Positions 1 to 10,884 of a stretch of DNA of 64,000 nucleotides are shown here, in pieces. The position numbers and the translations under genes are program-made. This DNA comes from Macquaria australasica (Eukaryota; Chordata; Actinopteri; Centrarchiformes; Percichthyidae): contig SEMN01000205.1 in the NCBI GenBank assembly GCA_005408345.1, forward strand, positions 682,001 to 746,000, in the 5' to 3' direction. The first letter of the stretch is position 1, and the number at the start of each line of letters is the position of its first letter. The notes below the pieces were generated by a model, which had not been told where the DNA came from, made no database searches, and was given only the letters and a program-made list of their open reading frames with translations.

Positions 1-630
1 TTTACACTTCGGTTTTTGTACAGATTAAACAAACGAGATATAACATGTTAATTAGTGAGCTTTGGAAGATTTTGTTACCTTTGGACTAGAGGTGTTCTGG
101 TATACCGGTAGCCTGCCGGTTTTGCCAAAAACTTCTGTTCCCGTCGTTAGCGTAACTAATGTAACTACAGGTCACCGTGAACACAGCACATTGCTCCCGC
201 CTTCATTAGCAGTTTAGATTAGCCGCAAGGGAGCGCCTTTTTACCGGCCACACAGAGGCAGAGTGACCACAGCAGGGCCAGAAATCCAGGCTTCTTTTCT
301 TTCTAGCTCTAGCTACCATCCCCACGGCTAGCCAGCTAATCGACCAACAGAAGCGCAGCTACTTCAGTGTGTTAGGTTTTATTAAATTCATTTGATTACC
401 ATTTACTGTGATATTTTGGCCGCAATTATCGTGGTAGTGAAATATGATATCAGCACAGCCCTACTTTAGACAGAGCGAGGCTAGCTGTTTCCCACTGTTT
501 CCAGTCTTTATGCTCGCAAGCTAAGCTAAACAGCTACTGGCTGTAGCTTTATATAACGGACATAAGACATGAGAGTGATATCGAACTTCAGGAAAATCAG
601 GAAAAGCGAATAAGCATTTTCCCAAAATGA
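1..630 (+). repeat. Old teleost interspersed repeat, split by a MITE
   Basis: Bases 1-86 and 472-630 read as the two halves of one interspersed repeat that I recall from perciform fish. Recognisable stretches are the 'aaacgagatataacatg' region on the left, and on the right 'gctagctgtttcccactg' and a segment about pigmentless 'agcgaataagca' near 610. The halves join cleanly once the element at 87-463 and one 8-bp duplicate are removed. The left end lies outside the window. It has no coding capacity. Recognition is from memory, so the family name is left open. Confidence 0.6.
87..463. mobile_element. Non-autonomous hAT-like MITE, 377 bp, with 8-bp TSD
   Basis: The element starts TAGAGGTGTTCTGGTATAC and ends with the reverse complement of TAGGGCTGTGCTGATATCA, giving imperfect terminal inverted repeats of about 19 bp. 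It is flanked by CTTTGGAC (79-86) and CTTTAGAC (464-471), an 8-bp duplication with one mismatch that also fits the nTnnnnAn preference of hAT transposases. The host repeat resumes directly after the right duplicate. The interior (about 340 bp) is non-coding. Size, 8-bp duplication and terminal sequence together point to a hAT miniature element mobilised in trans. The exact family is unknown. Confidence 0.72.
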
Positions 631-1545
631 GAAGAATTCCTTTAAGCAGACAGAGGCACAGTACTGATTCTGTTTAGCATTTTAATTCGACCTGCAGACC
701 CAGACATTTGGGGGTTCTGCTCTTTTATAAAAGAACAGTGGTGCCTCATAACTTCATGCCATACAGGCTAGTCATTTAAAGACACGCTGGGAAATTCTGT
801 GGTTATTTTTATTATACCGTAGTGATTAAAATATTGATACAACAAGATCTTACTGCAACTTTGCTAAACACAATCTTTAATGTGATTTAGATAATATAAT
901 GTGAGAACTGATTAACCTTGTGTCAGAGCACCTGGGAAACTATGTTTTTTTTTTTGTTTGTTACCACAAGCCTCTGTTCTTTTTTTTCCTCATTATCAAA
1001 CACTCTGCTGGCAACATTAACTACAGTGCTCATCAAGCACCAGGCTGAATCTAGGTTAACTCAAATCACAGAGATGAAAACCCACCTTCCCTTTAACAAA
1101 CCCTACTCCCCTTATTAATGTACCTCCCAATTAACATAGGGATCATCGCTCATTAATCATAATGAAACACAAAAATTCCCAACTGTTTCACATCTCTCTT
1201 AAGCAATCCATCCTCATTTGTTTTCTCCCACTTAATAAAGATACTAGTAGGAAGTGTTTTGCATGGTGACATTTTTAAATACTTAGCCTATAGTGTCTTT
1301 AAAGCTCCAAGGATGATTTTCTCACCTTTCCAACCTTGTACTTTCTGAGGTAGAAAGTCAGGGTCTTCATGGCAACGAGAAGAGGCTTCAAAAGGTGGAG
1401 AAAATGAGAAAGAAAAAAAGAGAGATGCATCGATTTCATTTTGCTGTCCTTGCTGGTAATTACATACAGTAAGAAACCTCTAAGGAGGATGAGGTGTTGC
1501 TTCATGTCAAAAACCTTGGTGGTCGTTTTTCCCTCTCCCTCTTAG
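631..1545. other. No gene or repeat recognised
   Basis: AT-rich DNA with short T runs near 940 and 980. I see no gene, RNA or named repeat here. Confidence 0.6.
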
Positions 1546-1600
1546 TTGATGATGTGGATAATGAGCCACCTGTCTTCCTGGAGTCCTGCAATATTTCACT
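1546..1600 (+). other. Weak exon-like patch with a cadherin-linker-like motif
   Basis: A pyrimidine-rich tract ends in AG at 1544-1545, which would make a good 3' splice site. The frame that follows reads VDDVDNEPPVFLESCNISLS. DVDNEPPVF (1551-1577) resembles the calcium-binding linker between cadherin repeats, usually DxNDNxPxF. What follows does not look like the start of another cadherin repeat, and only weak donor sites (such as GTATTT near 1598) are present. It may be a degenerate exon or chance. Treated as unproven. Confidence 0.15.
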
Positions 1601-1715
1601 CAGTATTTCATCTGCCAGAGCGCAGGGAATAAAATGCTCAGCGTGGTATGAAAGAACAAAAGGAGTGGCAGATTCTTGGCTCAGTTGCTTAACCTGCACA
1701 GTGCACAATTTTATC

Positions 1716-1748
1716 TTTTTTTTTTTTTTTTTTTTTTTTTAATTTTAA

Positions 1749-1773
<25 letters not shown>
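1716..1773. repeat. Poly(T) tract, interrupted
   Basis: About 58 bases of nearly pure T, broken once by AATTTTAA at 1741. It could be the reverse-strand A tail of a retroposed sequence, but no SINE or LINE body is recognisable beside it. Confidence 0.9.
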
Positions 1774-1779
<6 letters not shown>

Positions 1780-2196
1780 CATCTGCTTCCTATTTTTCTA
1801 ATCTCCAGACTTTCTTGGTGAGCAGTAAAACTGAAATCTGTAATGTTTCTTAATAATATCATTATCATATTTGACTTCTTGGTGGAGTTTTATCCATAAT
1901 GGTGACGTAATACATACATTTACTCTCTCCATACTCTACTACTGAGAAATGTTCATCAGGCTTTTCAGGCTAGTTGTGTGTTTCAGTAACACTCATGTTC
2001 ATGTGTTCATATTACTGGGTTGGTTAATGACATTTTCACATAGCAACAACAAAGAGGAAAAGAACAGAGCAGGTGTGGTTGAGGATGCTCCATCATCTTT
2101 TGCTGTTGCTGTACTGCACAATCTAGGTTCGAGTAGGCTTCATGGCTTTTCAAGCTGGCAGTAACAGATTGATTCGATAACAGATACTAGTTTACA

Positions 2197-2796
2197 GAAG
2201 AGTCTACAGCCATGCTAGCAGCTCTGTAAGGCTGTACTTAGGCACAGCGGGGCTGTGAGCTAAATGCTAACATCAGCATGCTGACATGCTCACAATGATA
2301 ATGCTAGTATGTTGATGTTTAGAAGGTATCATGTTGACCATGTTCGCTGTCTTAGTTGAGCTTGTCAGCATGCTAACATTTGTTAATGAGCACTAAGCAC
2401 AAAGTACAGCTGAGGCTGACGGGAATGTTGTTAGCTTTGCAGGTACATGTTAACCTAAGTTGTTAGAATTTATACTCAGGGGACCTTGAATAACTTAAGC
2501 AAATGTCATGGCAATCCATCCGATATATTAGTCGTCAAGATATTTCATTCCGAACCACAAATGTCAACCTCATGGTGGCCCAAGAGGAAAAGTCAGGGGA
2601 TCACCAAAGTCATTAGGATTCATCCTCTGGTGATCATGACTGTCTGTACAATATTTAATGGCAATCCATCCAATAGTTGTTGAGATATTTCAGTCTGGAC
2701 CAAAGTGGTGGATAGACTGACCAACCAACAAACAGAATGGATTTGCCATCGCTACAGATGCCATGCCACTATGCCGCTAGCATGGCGAAAAACTAT
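2197..2796 (+). repeat. Interspersed repeat family A, copy 1 (most complete)
   Basis: About 600 bp of a repeat seen four times in this window. Diagnostic segments are the head 'gtacttaggcacagc' (2232), the 'gctaaatgctaacatcagc' block (2259), 'gtcaggggatcaccaaag' (2592), 'atggcaatccatccaatag' (2659) and the end near 'gccgctagcatggc' (2771). The same blocks occur at 29209 (plus) and in reverse at 36980 and 26925. The family is common in percomorph genomes as I recall it and has no open reading frame of note. A tandem partial duplication is visible: the 'atggcaatccatcc' block occurs at 2508 and again at 2659. Confidence 0.75.
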
Positions 2797-3713
2797 TTCT
2801 TATTGGATTGCTCTGTATTGGTATTAAGTTTGTGAAAGTTAGATAAAAGCAGTATTACAATCTTGAAATTATAAATGTATTATTGTTGCAGATGACCATA
2901 TTCAAACTGCAAGACATAATGTATACTCTAGGTTTTAAACTAAAAAAAGTTTCATGTTTTTACTTGGAAGACAATTTACTTTCCAAACAGCCATAAATGT
3001 GCACACACATTTCTCTGCCTCCCCTCCACCCTCAGAGTGAGGGCTGGAGAAGGAAAGCAGTGGCCCCTGCTATGCAAAATGCAAATGTGAACTTTGCAGA
3101 GACCAACTTTGATGCCCAGGTCTCCTTGGTTAGCAGAGAAAGAACAAAAGGACCAGTTGATGTGCCTCCAAGTCTGACGAGGTGCCTATTTGTGGTTTCA
3201 GTGGGTGGTTAACAAGAGTGCTGTTGTGACTGTACCTGCAGATAACACAAAGGTGGTCATGCTAACTGTGTGGGTCACTGCATAGTGCTTTGAATGAGGT
3301 GGTGCATGCACAAGTGGGGGGACTTCTTTGATTTTCTCTCAAGACAGAAATGTGGATACTTTTAAAGCCCTACAAGCCAAAGTGGCGTCTGGAGATAACA
3401 GTGCGGTTGATGGTAAGTCAGTTCAAACCCATAGACTGTAGAAAACAGGTGTTTCTAAGTGGACAATTTATCTTCTATGAATTATGTTCAAATACATTTA
3501 TTTTACAGTTGCAAACATGCTAATACAAAGACACATGAAGCTTCTCAAAATATAGTTTTATTTATTCCTTATTAGCTCCTCAACGCAGCTGTAATCAACA
3601 TTTTTATAATGACAGTGTATCAAACGACAATGTGAAAACAATTGACCATAAGTGGCATGTATTACCCATCAATGCTTGTTACTAACTCAACGTCTTCCCG
3701 TAGTTGTGTGCTT
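2797..3713. other. No gene recognised
   Basis: Unique-looking sequence without coding signal. I see nothing nameable. Confidence 0.6.
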
Positions 3714-4261
3714 TCTCTCCTCTCTCTCTCTCTCTCTCCCCTTCTGTTGCTTTCTGCAGGTATTTCTGCCTCCGGAGCTGTAGAGTCTGGATCTATGGTT
3801 GCAGCCACCTGCTGCCCCCGTGTTCCTGCTCTGCACCCGCTGCTGCTATTACTGTTATTGCTCTTATTATTAGTATTACTATTATAATATTGCTCTTAGT
3901 GTTGTTTCTGTTGGTGTTAACATCAATGCCATTACCACAACTATTACTTTACATCTCTATGTGGAACTGTACTGTGCTGCTGTATGTTCTCTTTCCTCCC
4001 GCTCCCCCCCTCCCCCTTCAACCCAACCGGTCGAGGCAGATGACCGCCCACCCAGAGCCTGGTTCTGCTCGAGGTTTCTACCTGTTAAAAGGGAGTTTTT
4101 CCTTGCCACTGTCGCATAGTGCTGCTCATGGTGGGAATTGTTGGGTCTCTGTAAATATAAAGAGGCGGTCTAGACTTGCTCTACTCGAAAAAGTGCCCTG
4201 AGATAACTTTGTTATGATATGGCGCTATATAAATAAAACTGAATTGAATTGAATTGAATAT
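3714..4261 (+). mobile_element. LINE-type 3' region (L2-like) ending in a TTGAA-repeat tail
   Basis: The segment opens with a (CT)n tract (3717-3740) and 'tgcctccggagctgtagag' (3766). It continues through 'gcctggttctgctcgagg' (4057) and 'aaaagggagtttttccttgc' (4086), and ends with 'atggcgctatataaataaa' (4219) and a (TTGAA)n tail at 4240-4260. This order matches the 3' end of a very common fish non-LTR element that I place near the L2 clade. No reverse transcriptase is present, so this is a 5'-truncated copy or a derived SINE using the same tail. A 165-codon open frame across it (3704-4201) is low-complexity and not a gene. A second copy of only the tail lies at 40645. Confidence 0.7.
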
Positions 4262-6777
4262 TAGTGTTTGCTACAGTGTCTATATGATACTACCACTTGG
4301 GGGTGCCAAATAAGTTACTTTTCTATTTGAACTTTTATCTATCGTGACACAGTTTCACTATGAGCATTCTGGTTTCAAGATAGCCATTTGGATCCACGGT
4401 GGATGGGAAGAAAATAAATGAGAAGCCCACCTGAAAGCTGTTTTTGTCGAGCAAATTTTCTGACGCTCTTCTACTCAGTCTGGTAAAGATTGGTTTGACA
4501 GTGACGCTGTTATAGAGGTCGGAGTTGGTGTGGGTTGAATGGATAGATGCTTCACTGATGCTTTCGCTCTTGCTGAATTATCAGTCAGTCTTGTTTTTTG
4601 GTTGTCTGTCCCTAAAGAAGCCTTATCCTTCATATTGAAATATCATACTGAATGATTACATAATTGACCAGCTTTGTTAAACAACAGGAGGTAACAGAGT
4701 TTATAGAAAATATCAACAGACATGTTTAAAAATTCCATACATAGCATCTTATATAATGTAAAAATGTACTGTTTCACAATTCTGATTGACTGCTCAGATT
4801 TATTCATTTTGTTGCTTGAGTGCTTCTTATTCAATTATTCAGCTCCTTCGAAGCCTGGGGAAATGTTTTATTTTTGATAGTTACGACCCAGTTATGCGTA
4901 ATGGGGTCAAGAGCATTGTTTATTTATACCCCAAAATGTCATATAGTTAATCAGTTAAGCCAAACAGTTTGGTACAAAACCCCATATTTTTATTTGGGAA
5001 CAATATAACAGGACAAGGACTACCGAAAAGTGGGAGAAAACAAACAAAAAAAAAAACAACCAAAAAATGTTCAGTGCTTGCCCTACCCTCATTCCCACCA
5101 CTGAGGTGCCCTCAAGCCAGGCTCATAACCCCTAACCACCCCGGTGGAGCTGCTCAACGGCTGAGAGATCCGACTGTGGTTGTACTGAGCAGTTCGCAGG
5201 CGTAAATACCTGTTAGTGTAAAGCAGGGTGTTTCTGAAAGAAAAAGCATTGCTCTCAGTGAAACTACTCTGGTTAAATAGAGGTTAAAAAATTGATTTTC
5301 ACAGCTCCTTTTCCTTTTAGAAGATGCTTTGTGTAACTGACCTGGTTGCAAATCAGATTCATTAGATGGAGTTTATTGTCATTGATTGTCACAGCTGTGT
5401 AGTGAAAGATGGGTGAATAACCAGCATTGTATGCTGTCATGTTTATTACCTTGTTTAGTAATCCATCTTCATCTTTCGAGAACAGACTGTATCATGCATT
5501 TGCATGATGAAACACTGGGCCACATTTAAGGTGTCAGCTGCTTCTTCTCCTAAATAATGGTAATGTGATCATGAGCACTGATGCAATGCATGTTATTAAA
5601 CAATAGCTCATTGGATGAACTACATGTGTCACAAGCTGTATCAGTGTTGGAAGGCGGTGGTGAGCAACGGCTGTCATTGATACGGTTTGATTTTCACCCA
5701 CAAAAAGTCATTTTGGCAGTTTGGTTCTAATCTCATCAGCCCATATTGTCGGTGTGCATTATTATTTTTTTCAATTGTTTTGTTTGATTCATTGTTATTC
5801 CGTAATGATGTGAGTTTATTTGGGGTCAATGGGAAAATTAGACTGGCAATTTAAACCATCCAAGTCAATTTAAGACATACAGTAGCACACATTATTATTA
5901 CCCTCCTCCCCAATAAGCAGACAAAACAAACAATCACTCTGACTGATATTCGTGACTGTGACCCTGAGATTAAGAATTATGTATCTTCTCTAGTGAAGTC
6001 TAATCAATCTATTACTACTGTTGGTATTAGTAGTTCTCTATTAAGGTAAGATCTGATAACAGATTAGATTAGTATTTTTTTGTATTCGTTGTTTTTTCCA
6101 GATTCTAGCACTTAAAGAAATAGCTGTGTACTAAAATAATTTCAATTATTGCCATTATCATTATAATAATTATGACTGGACAGAGCAAGACATAACTTAA
6201 ACTACAAACCACAAACTCTTGACTTTCCTTCATATTAATAAGAGCGTTCCTTTGTCTGTTGTCACAGTTTGTTATTATATTTTCCTGATGCCTGTGCTGA
6301 AAAAAGATCCTGTTTTCCGGCTGTTTTAGTGAGACGGTTTTCAGTAGATGAAAGCTGCTTTTGTAAACTGAGGTACAAGTACAGACTATGGTGCTGCTTC
6401 ATCTTAGCAAACTTGGAAGTAACGAGCGGTTTCATGACTGGAGAAGCCTGCTCAGTGAATCTGTTATCAAAAGATAAAAGTCTCTGTGCATCCAAAAACG
6501 TTGCACAATACCAGGACCCTGACATTGAGTCATTCATTTTATCATTATTTTTATTATGTCGCTTTCCCCACTGTGAAATATCAAAATGTGAGAACAGTTT
6601 GTTGTGAACAAGAATAATTGCAAGCATGCAGCAGTATTCATTAAATTGTTTTGCCTATTTACAATTAAAGTGTGGATTTTTTCTATGAACCATTATTCAC
6701 TAGCAAAGGCCACGCCTATAAAGATATAGATTTAGAATGGTTTATTGCATATTATGGATGGAGGACAGCCAATATGA
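4262..6777. other. No gene recognised
   Basis: About 2.5 kb of AT-rich, unique-looking DNA. An A-rich patch lies at 5037-5067. Overlapping open frames on both strands at 6262-6627 show no domain and look like chance. Confidence 0.6.
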
Positions 6778-6958
6778 TGTAGGAGGGATGGACTAAGGGT
6801 CCGGAGGGAGGGATGAGGGATGAAGGGATGGAGGGATGGGGGATAAAGGGATGGAGGGAGGGGGGTGAGGGTCAAGGGATGAAGGAATGAGGGGAAGGTG
6901 AGGAAGGCGGGTGATGGATGAGGGAAGGAATCAGGGACATGGATGGATGGATGGAGGA
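6778..6958. repeat. Polypurine GGGATGGAG-type degenerate minisatellite
   Basis: The plus strand is almost entirely A and G plus the T of GATG for about 180 bases, built from drifting units such as GGATGAGGGATGAA and GGATGGAGGG. It ends in (GGAT)n at 6941-6954. Such strand-asymmetric tracts can form triplex or G-rich secondary structure. No coding function is supported: frames on both strands are compositionally biased. Confidence 0.85.
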
Positions 6959-7104
6959 GTACGATGATGGACCGGTGTCAGCTGGTGGCGGGAAGACAGA
7001 AGGGATCCAGGGGAGTCGAGACTCTGAGTGGGGGAGCCGTCTCTTGGAGTATTATGACTTGGATAGATCCCCTGGTGGTTCCTGTATTCAGAGAGACAAG
7101 GACA

Positions 7105-7165
7105 AAAGGGGACAAAAGGGGAAAAAAAGGGGTTGGGTTGGGTTGGGTTGGGTTGGGGGGGGGGG
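7105..7165 (+). repeat. (GGGTT)n array followed by an 11-G run
   Basis: GGGACAAAA repeats (7106-7120) lead into about five GGGTT units (7129-7156) and an uninterrupted G run to 7165. It resembles telomeric DNA in style, but the unit lacks the A of TTAGGG. Several G-triplets with 2-base loops give a textbook G-quadruplex pattern. Confidence 0.9.
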
Positions 7166-8077
7166 CTCAAAACTGAGTCCAAGGGGAAGGGAACAGATAA
7201 GGTGTGCTTAATACTTTTGTGCGGAAATGGGATGTGTTCGAGGCGTGGTCTTTGTTACCAAACCTAGTTATAAAACACAAAATAATAGTATGCTTAATAT
7301 AAGGAGAAAGGAGAGTTAAGGGCAAAAATAATTATTTATGCAAAAATGGTCACCGATAAGGGCCCCTTTGTGACCATCTGGACTAAGATTTCACGTGACA
7401 TATAAGGTATACTTACACTATTGTCCCATAATGCAATTCAAGTAATGCAATGGAAAGTTGTGAAAAGTGGTGACACAGCTAAAAAAATAAAAAATAAATA
7501 AATAACACCTTTATTGTATATAAACTCCCAAAGCAGTATGAGGATTACTGTTTAGTGTGTTTAGTGTATACTTTAGAGTATTATTATGTAGTTTGGAAAT
7601 GTGACACAGCCTTTGTTGCCATCTCTCAAAATGTCTGTCAAAGTGAATCATGTTAAAACTTTGCTAGCTGAGCTCGTTAGATATCTGCACCTTTGTGATC
7701 GATCAAACAGCGTCTGAATCCTCCCTTTCCCTCAGCTGCCTCAGTCGCTCTTTCACTGGAGCCATTGTTTCTTGTTCCTCTTTGAGTTTTTGTCACTGCC
7801 ATTTCTGGCTCCCCCAAGGTTACTGCTGCTTTTTCAATCTCAGTGTACCCCCACTGGTATGCTGTGTAAAAATACAAACAATAGAAAGCCATAGCATTCA
7901 ATGCGTTCAACTGTGTTTCTGTTTTACACACACACATTTGACTTTGTGTTGAGTATAAAGCTGCCTTTAAGCCCCAGTGCCCAAAAAATACATGATGCTA
8001 CAAATACTGTATTAGTGTGTCCGGAGGGCTCTGGACCTGGCACAAAAGTTAAATTTAGGCAGGAAGTAAAGAAGGAG
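7166..8077. other. No gene recognised
   Basis: AT-rich DNA with an AAAT-rich patch at 7482-7505. Open frames at 7677-7952 on both strands are shadows of each other without recognisable domains. Confidence 0.6.
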
Positions 8078-8830
8078 ATACATTACACTTCCATCACATT
8101 CATTTAACAGATGCTTTTGTCCAAAGTGAGCCATAATAAGTGCCTTTTACGCTACCTCCATTGGAAGAGCTAGATGTCATCAAAAATGTACTTCTGTGCT
8201 TCTCAAGTGTGTGTTCAGTTCTGCAGGAAATGAGACATCAGTAAGTGCTAGAATGGTGTGTCTAAGTGTAGTCTGAAAATGAGGCATGGAGGATAAGTAG
8301 TGACTCTGCTGTTGTGACTTCACTGGGGAGTTCATTCCACCACTGTGCGGTCAGAATGGAGAAGAGCCTGTACGGAGATGAGCGATGACAGGGTCCTCCG
8401 AGTGACAGGGTGACCATTCATCTGGAGGCTGAGGAGCGCCATGGTCGGGTGAGATAATGGGGGTTTGAACATGGCTTAAAGGAAAAGTTCCTTTTTATAC
8501 CCTGTAGGCTAGCGCAAAGTCCTGAACTGGATGCGAGCCACAAGAGGCCAGTGTAGTGAACAGAGACATGGAGCGGTTTTTTGGAAAGCTTTGGGAGGTT
8601 GAACACCAGATTGGCAGCAGCATTTTGGCCCAGCTGCAGAGGTCTGGTGATCAGATGCAGGGGCTCCTGCGAGGAGAAAGTTGTAGTAGCCCACAGGGAG
8701 GAGATGACAAGCACCTGAATGAGCACCCGGATCGCCTCCATAGTGAGAAAGAGGTGGTTCCTCCTCATGTTTTACAGGAGAAACCTACAGGAGCGGGCTA
8801 CTGTTGCAATATTTGGCATGAACAATCACC
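8078..8830 (+). repeat. Degenerate teleost interspersed repeat
   Basis: The left part contains 'acagatgcttttgtccaaag' (8107), a variant of the very common fish motif 'gcagacgcttttatccaaag'. Later blocks such as 'gagttcattccaccactgtg' (8329) and the 'ggatgcgagccacaagagg' region (8530) also belong to this repeat in fish genomes as I recall it. Several insertions and deletions show it is old. The superfamily is not clear to me. Open frames on both strands at 8418-8834 lie within it. Confidence 0.55.
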
Positions 8831-8979
8831 TTAGCATTGTTAAAGCTTGAGTGCGGGACTAAATGAAGCCGTTGCCAGACGAGTTCACACAATGCTGATT
8901 AAGCTGTCACCACCAGGTAAATGTCTCTAATTCACAGTATACCAGAGTTTTTAAATCTGGTGTGTGTGACGACATTCCA

Positions 8980-9612
8980 CACTGGCACACTAGTAGTAAT
9001 GCGTTTTACATCAACCAGCAATGATTGGTTTGCCACAGAGCCATGTAGCGAGAGAGCCATGTCAGATGAAGTTCAAAATGCTTGATGGTTGCATGATTCA
9101 CGTGACATGTTCAGCTAGTTCTCTCTACATGGCTCTGGTTTGTCAGAGTTGAGGGGAGCAACCGTAGCAAAGGAATAGGCTCTAGCAACTAGGAGCTTGG
9201 CAGAAAAACCTAAGAAGCGTCCAAGAAAAGTTTCTGATGCTCCAGATAAAAAAAGAAACTCAGCGTTCAGAGGACGGATTACAGTCAAAAAAGAAAGCAA
9301 TCGATGGTGAGGACAAACAAAGGTAACCATTGGTGTAGCTTTTCCTTGTTGGAGAGGGCTGAAAGAAGAGCAGGGACTGGGGGCAGACATGGATGTCGCG
9401 TTACTGCTCTTGGACAGGGTGGTCTTTGTAAAATATTTGGAGTAGGCTATGTAGCTATTACATTTACTTTATTGTCTTGGAACTGTGGAGATTTGATGGG
9501 GGCGAGCTCCCCTGTTGTCATACGTCATTGGCCTGCATCAACAGTGTGTGTAATTACTCTCACTGCCAGAAGGAGGAGACAAAAGTTCCGCACACTACAG
9601 CTTCAATGGTGA
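8980..9612 (+). repeat. Degenerate teleost repeat with internal inverted segment
   Basis: The 3' part 'gaaggaggagacaaaagttc' (9570) followed by 'cgcacactacagcttcaatg' is a known fish repeat end. Inside, 'agagccatgtag' (9039) is matched in reverse by 'ctacatggctct' (9125), giving an imperfect inverted pair about 70 bp apart. A lysine/arginine-rich frame near 9246-9330 may be a trace of coding sequence, but no domain is visible. Confidence 0.45.
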
Positions 9613-10884
9613 TGTACATGTCTCGGTGCAGGCACTTCTTCCCCTGAAGAAACACAAGCTCAGTCTGGTCCAAGTTGAGTTTTAGGTGAAGCTAAAGATA
9701 GAGTAGCGTGAGACTGCATTAGTTGATCGGCATCAGCAGCTTCATTCATGCACTGGGCAAGTCATCAGCTGTTTGGCTACCAGCTGTCAAGTAACATCCA
9801 GTCATAATCATGCCAGTGTACACTGTGGCCATTATAACCTCAAACTTCTCACAATTAATCTGCTTAACACTCGTGCCAATTCTGTTTGCTGCTGCAGCTC
9901 CCTCCACCCCCTCTACCTTCTTACGTGTTGAGCTTCTGATTTTATTGATATTAATTGTTATTATTTTTTTATAAAATAATTAACTAATTGGAGATGATGG
10001 CATAATTGCACCCTAGAATTAAAATGTTGTGTTACGTTGTATATCTATACTGTATATAATTGATTATTCATTTAGAATCCAATTTATGATTCATCTTTGA
10101 TTTTTCCAATTCATTCAGTTAAATCATTTGGAAATGCAGCCTGTTGGCTCATAGTATCATCACATATTGATGGTGTTATTCAAAGTGTGTATTTAAAATG
10201 ATAAAGAAATGTTTATTGAACATGTTTGCATTAAATGTATGTACGTTTTGTGTTAATCTATGGTTTGTGTCCTTCTCTGCATACATTTACATAATCCTAT
10301 ATATTTACATTGCCCCATTACATGTGTCTTTTTGAAAAGCTGGCTGCACTAGTTACCTGTCAGGGGCTGGTGACATCAGAGGGTGACATGAATGGTCAAA
10401 AAACTTATGATAACAGTCTTTGGTACATATAAATTACATTTTTTGGTGATTGGCCTCCTTACTTTAATATTGACAGACATATATATACATTTTAATTTTC
10501 TATTCCATTTCCGCCTATAATTCATGAGTGTTTAATTGTATCATTTTCAAAGATGGACAAAGGTATTGATGAAATCTTTGCTTTATTGTATGCAATAAGT
10601 GTCTGTGAACATCCAGTCTAAATTTGGTAACGTTCTGATGATTATTTCCAGAGATACATGTGATAAGGCAGACACTGTTCCTTTTGGAGAAGCCAAGATT
10701 TTCACTATTTTTGGATTTGGGGAGGATCCAAACATCAACCAAATAAACCAATTTTGCAGTAAAATAATTTTATACAACCATCCATTTCAAAAACTAGACA
10801 TATTAAAGTTATGAAAAAACATGGTTGGGCTTTGTTCTACCTCGGGTAGGGGTATAAACTTTTAGGGGCCATAGTTCCTCTACT
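9613..10884. other. No gene recognised
   Basis: AT-rich unique-looking DNA. No coding or repeat signal that I can name. Confidence 0.6.

Noticed and set aside
3704..4201. 165-codon open frame
   Set aside because: It lies in the 3' non-coding region of a LINE-type element, with low-complexity Leu/Ser/Ile-rich sequence.
6262..6627. Overlapping 112- and 121-codon open frames on opposite strands
   Set aside because: No domain, no splice context and no codon bias; probably chance in an AT-rich stretch.
7129..7165. Interstitial telomere repeat
   Set aside because: The unit is GGGTT, not TTAGGG, and the array is very short.
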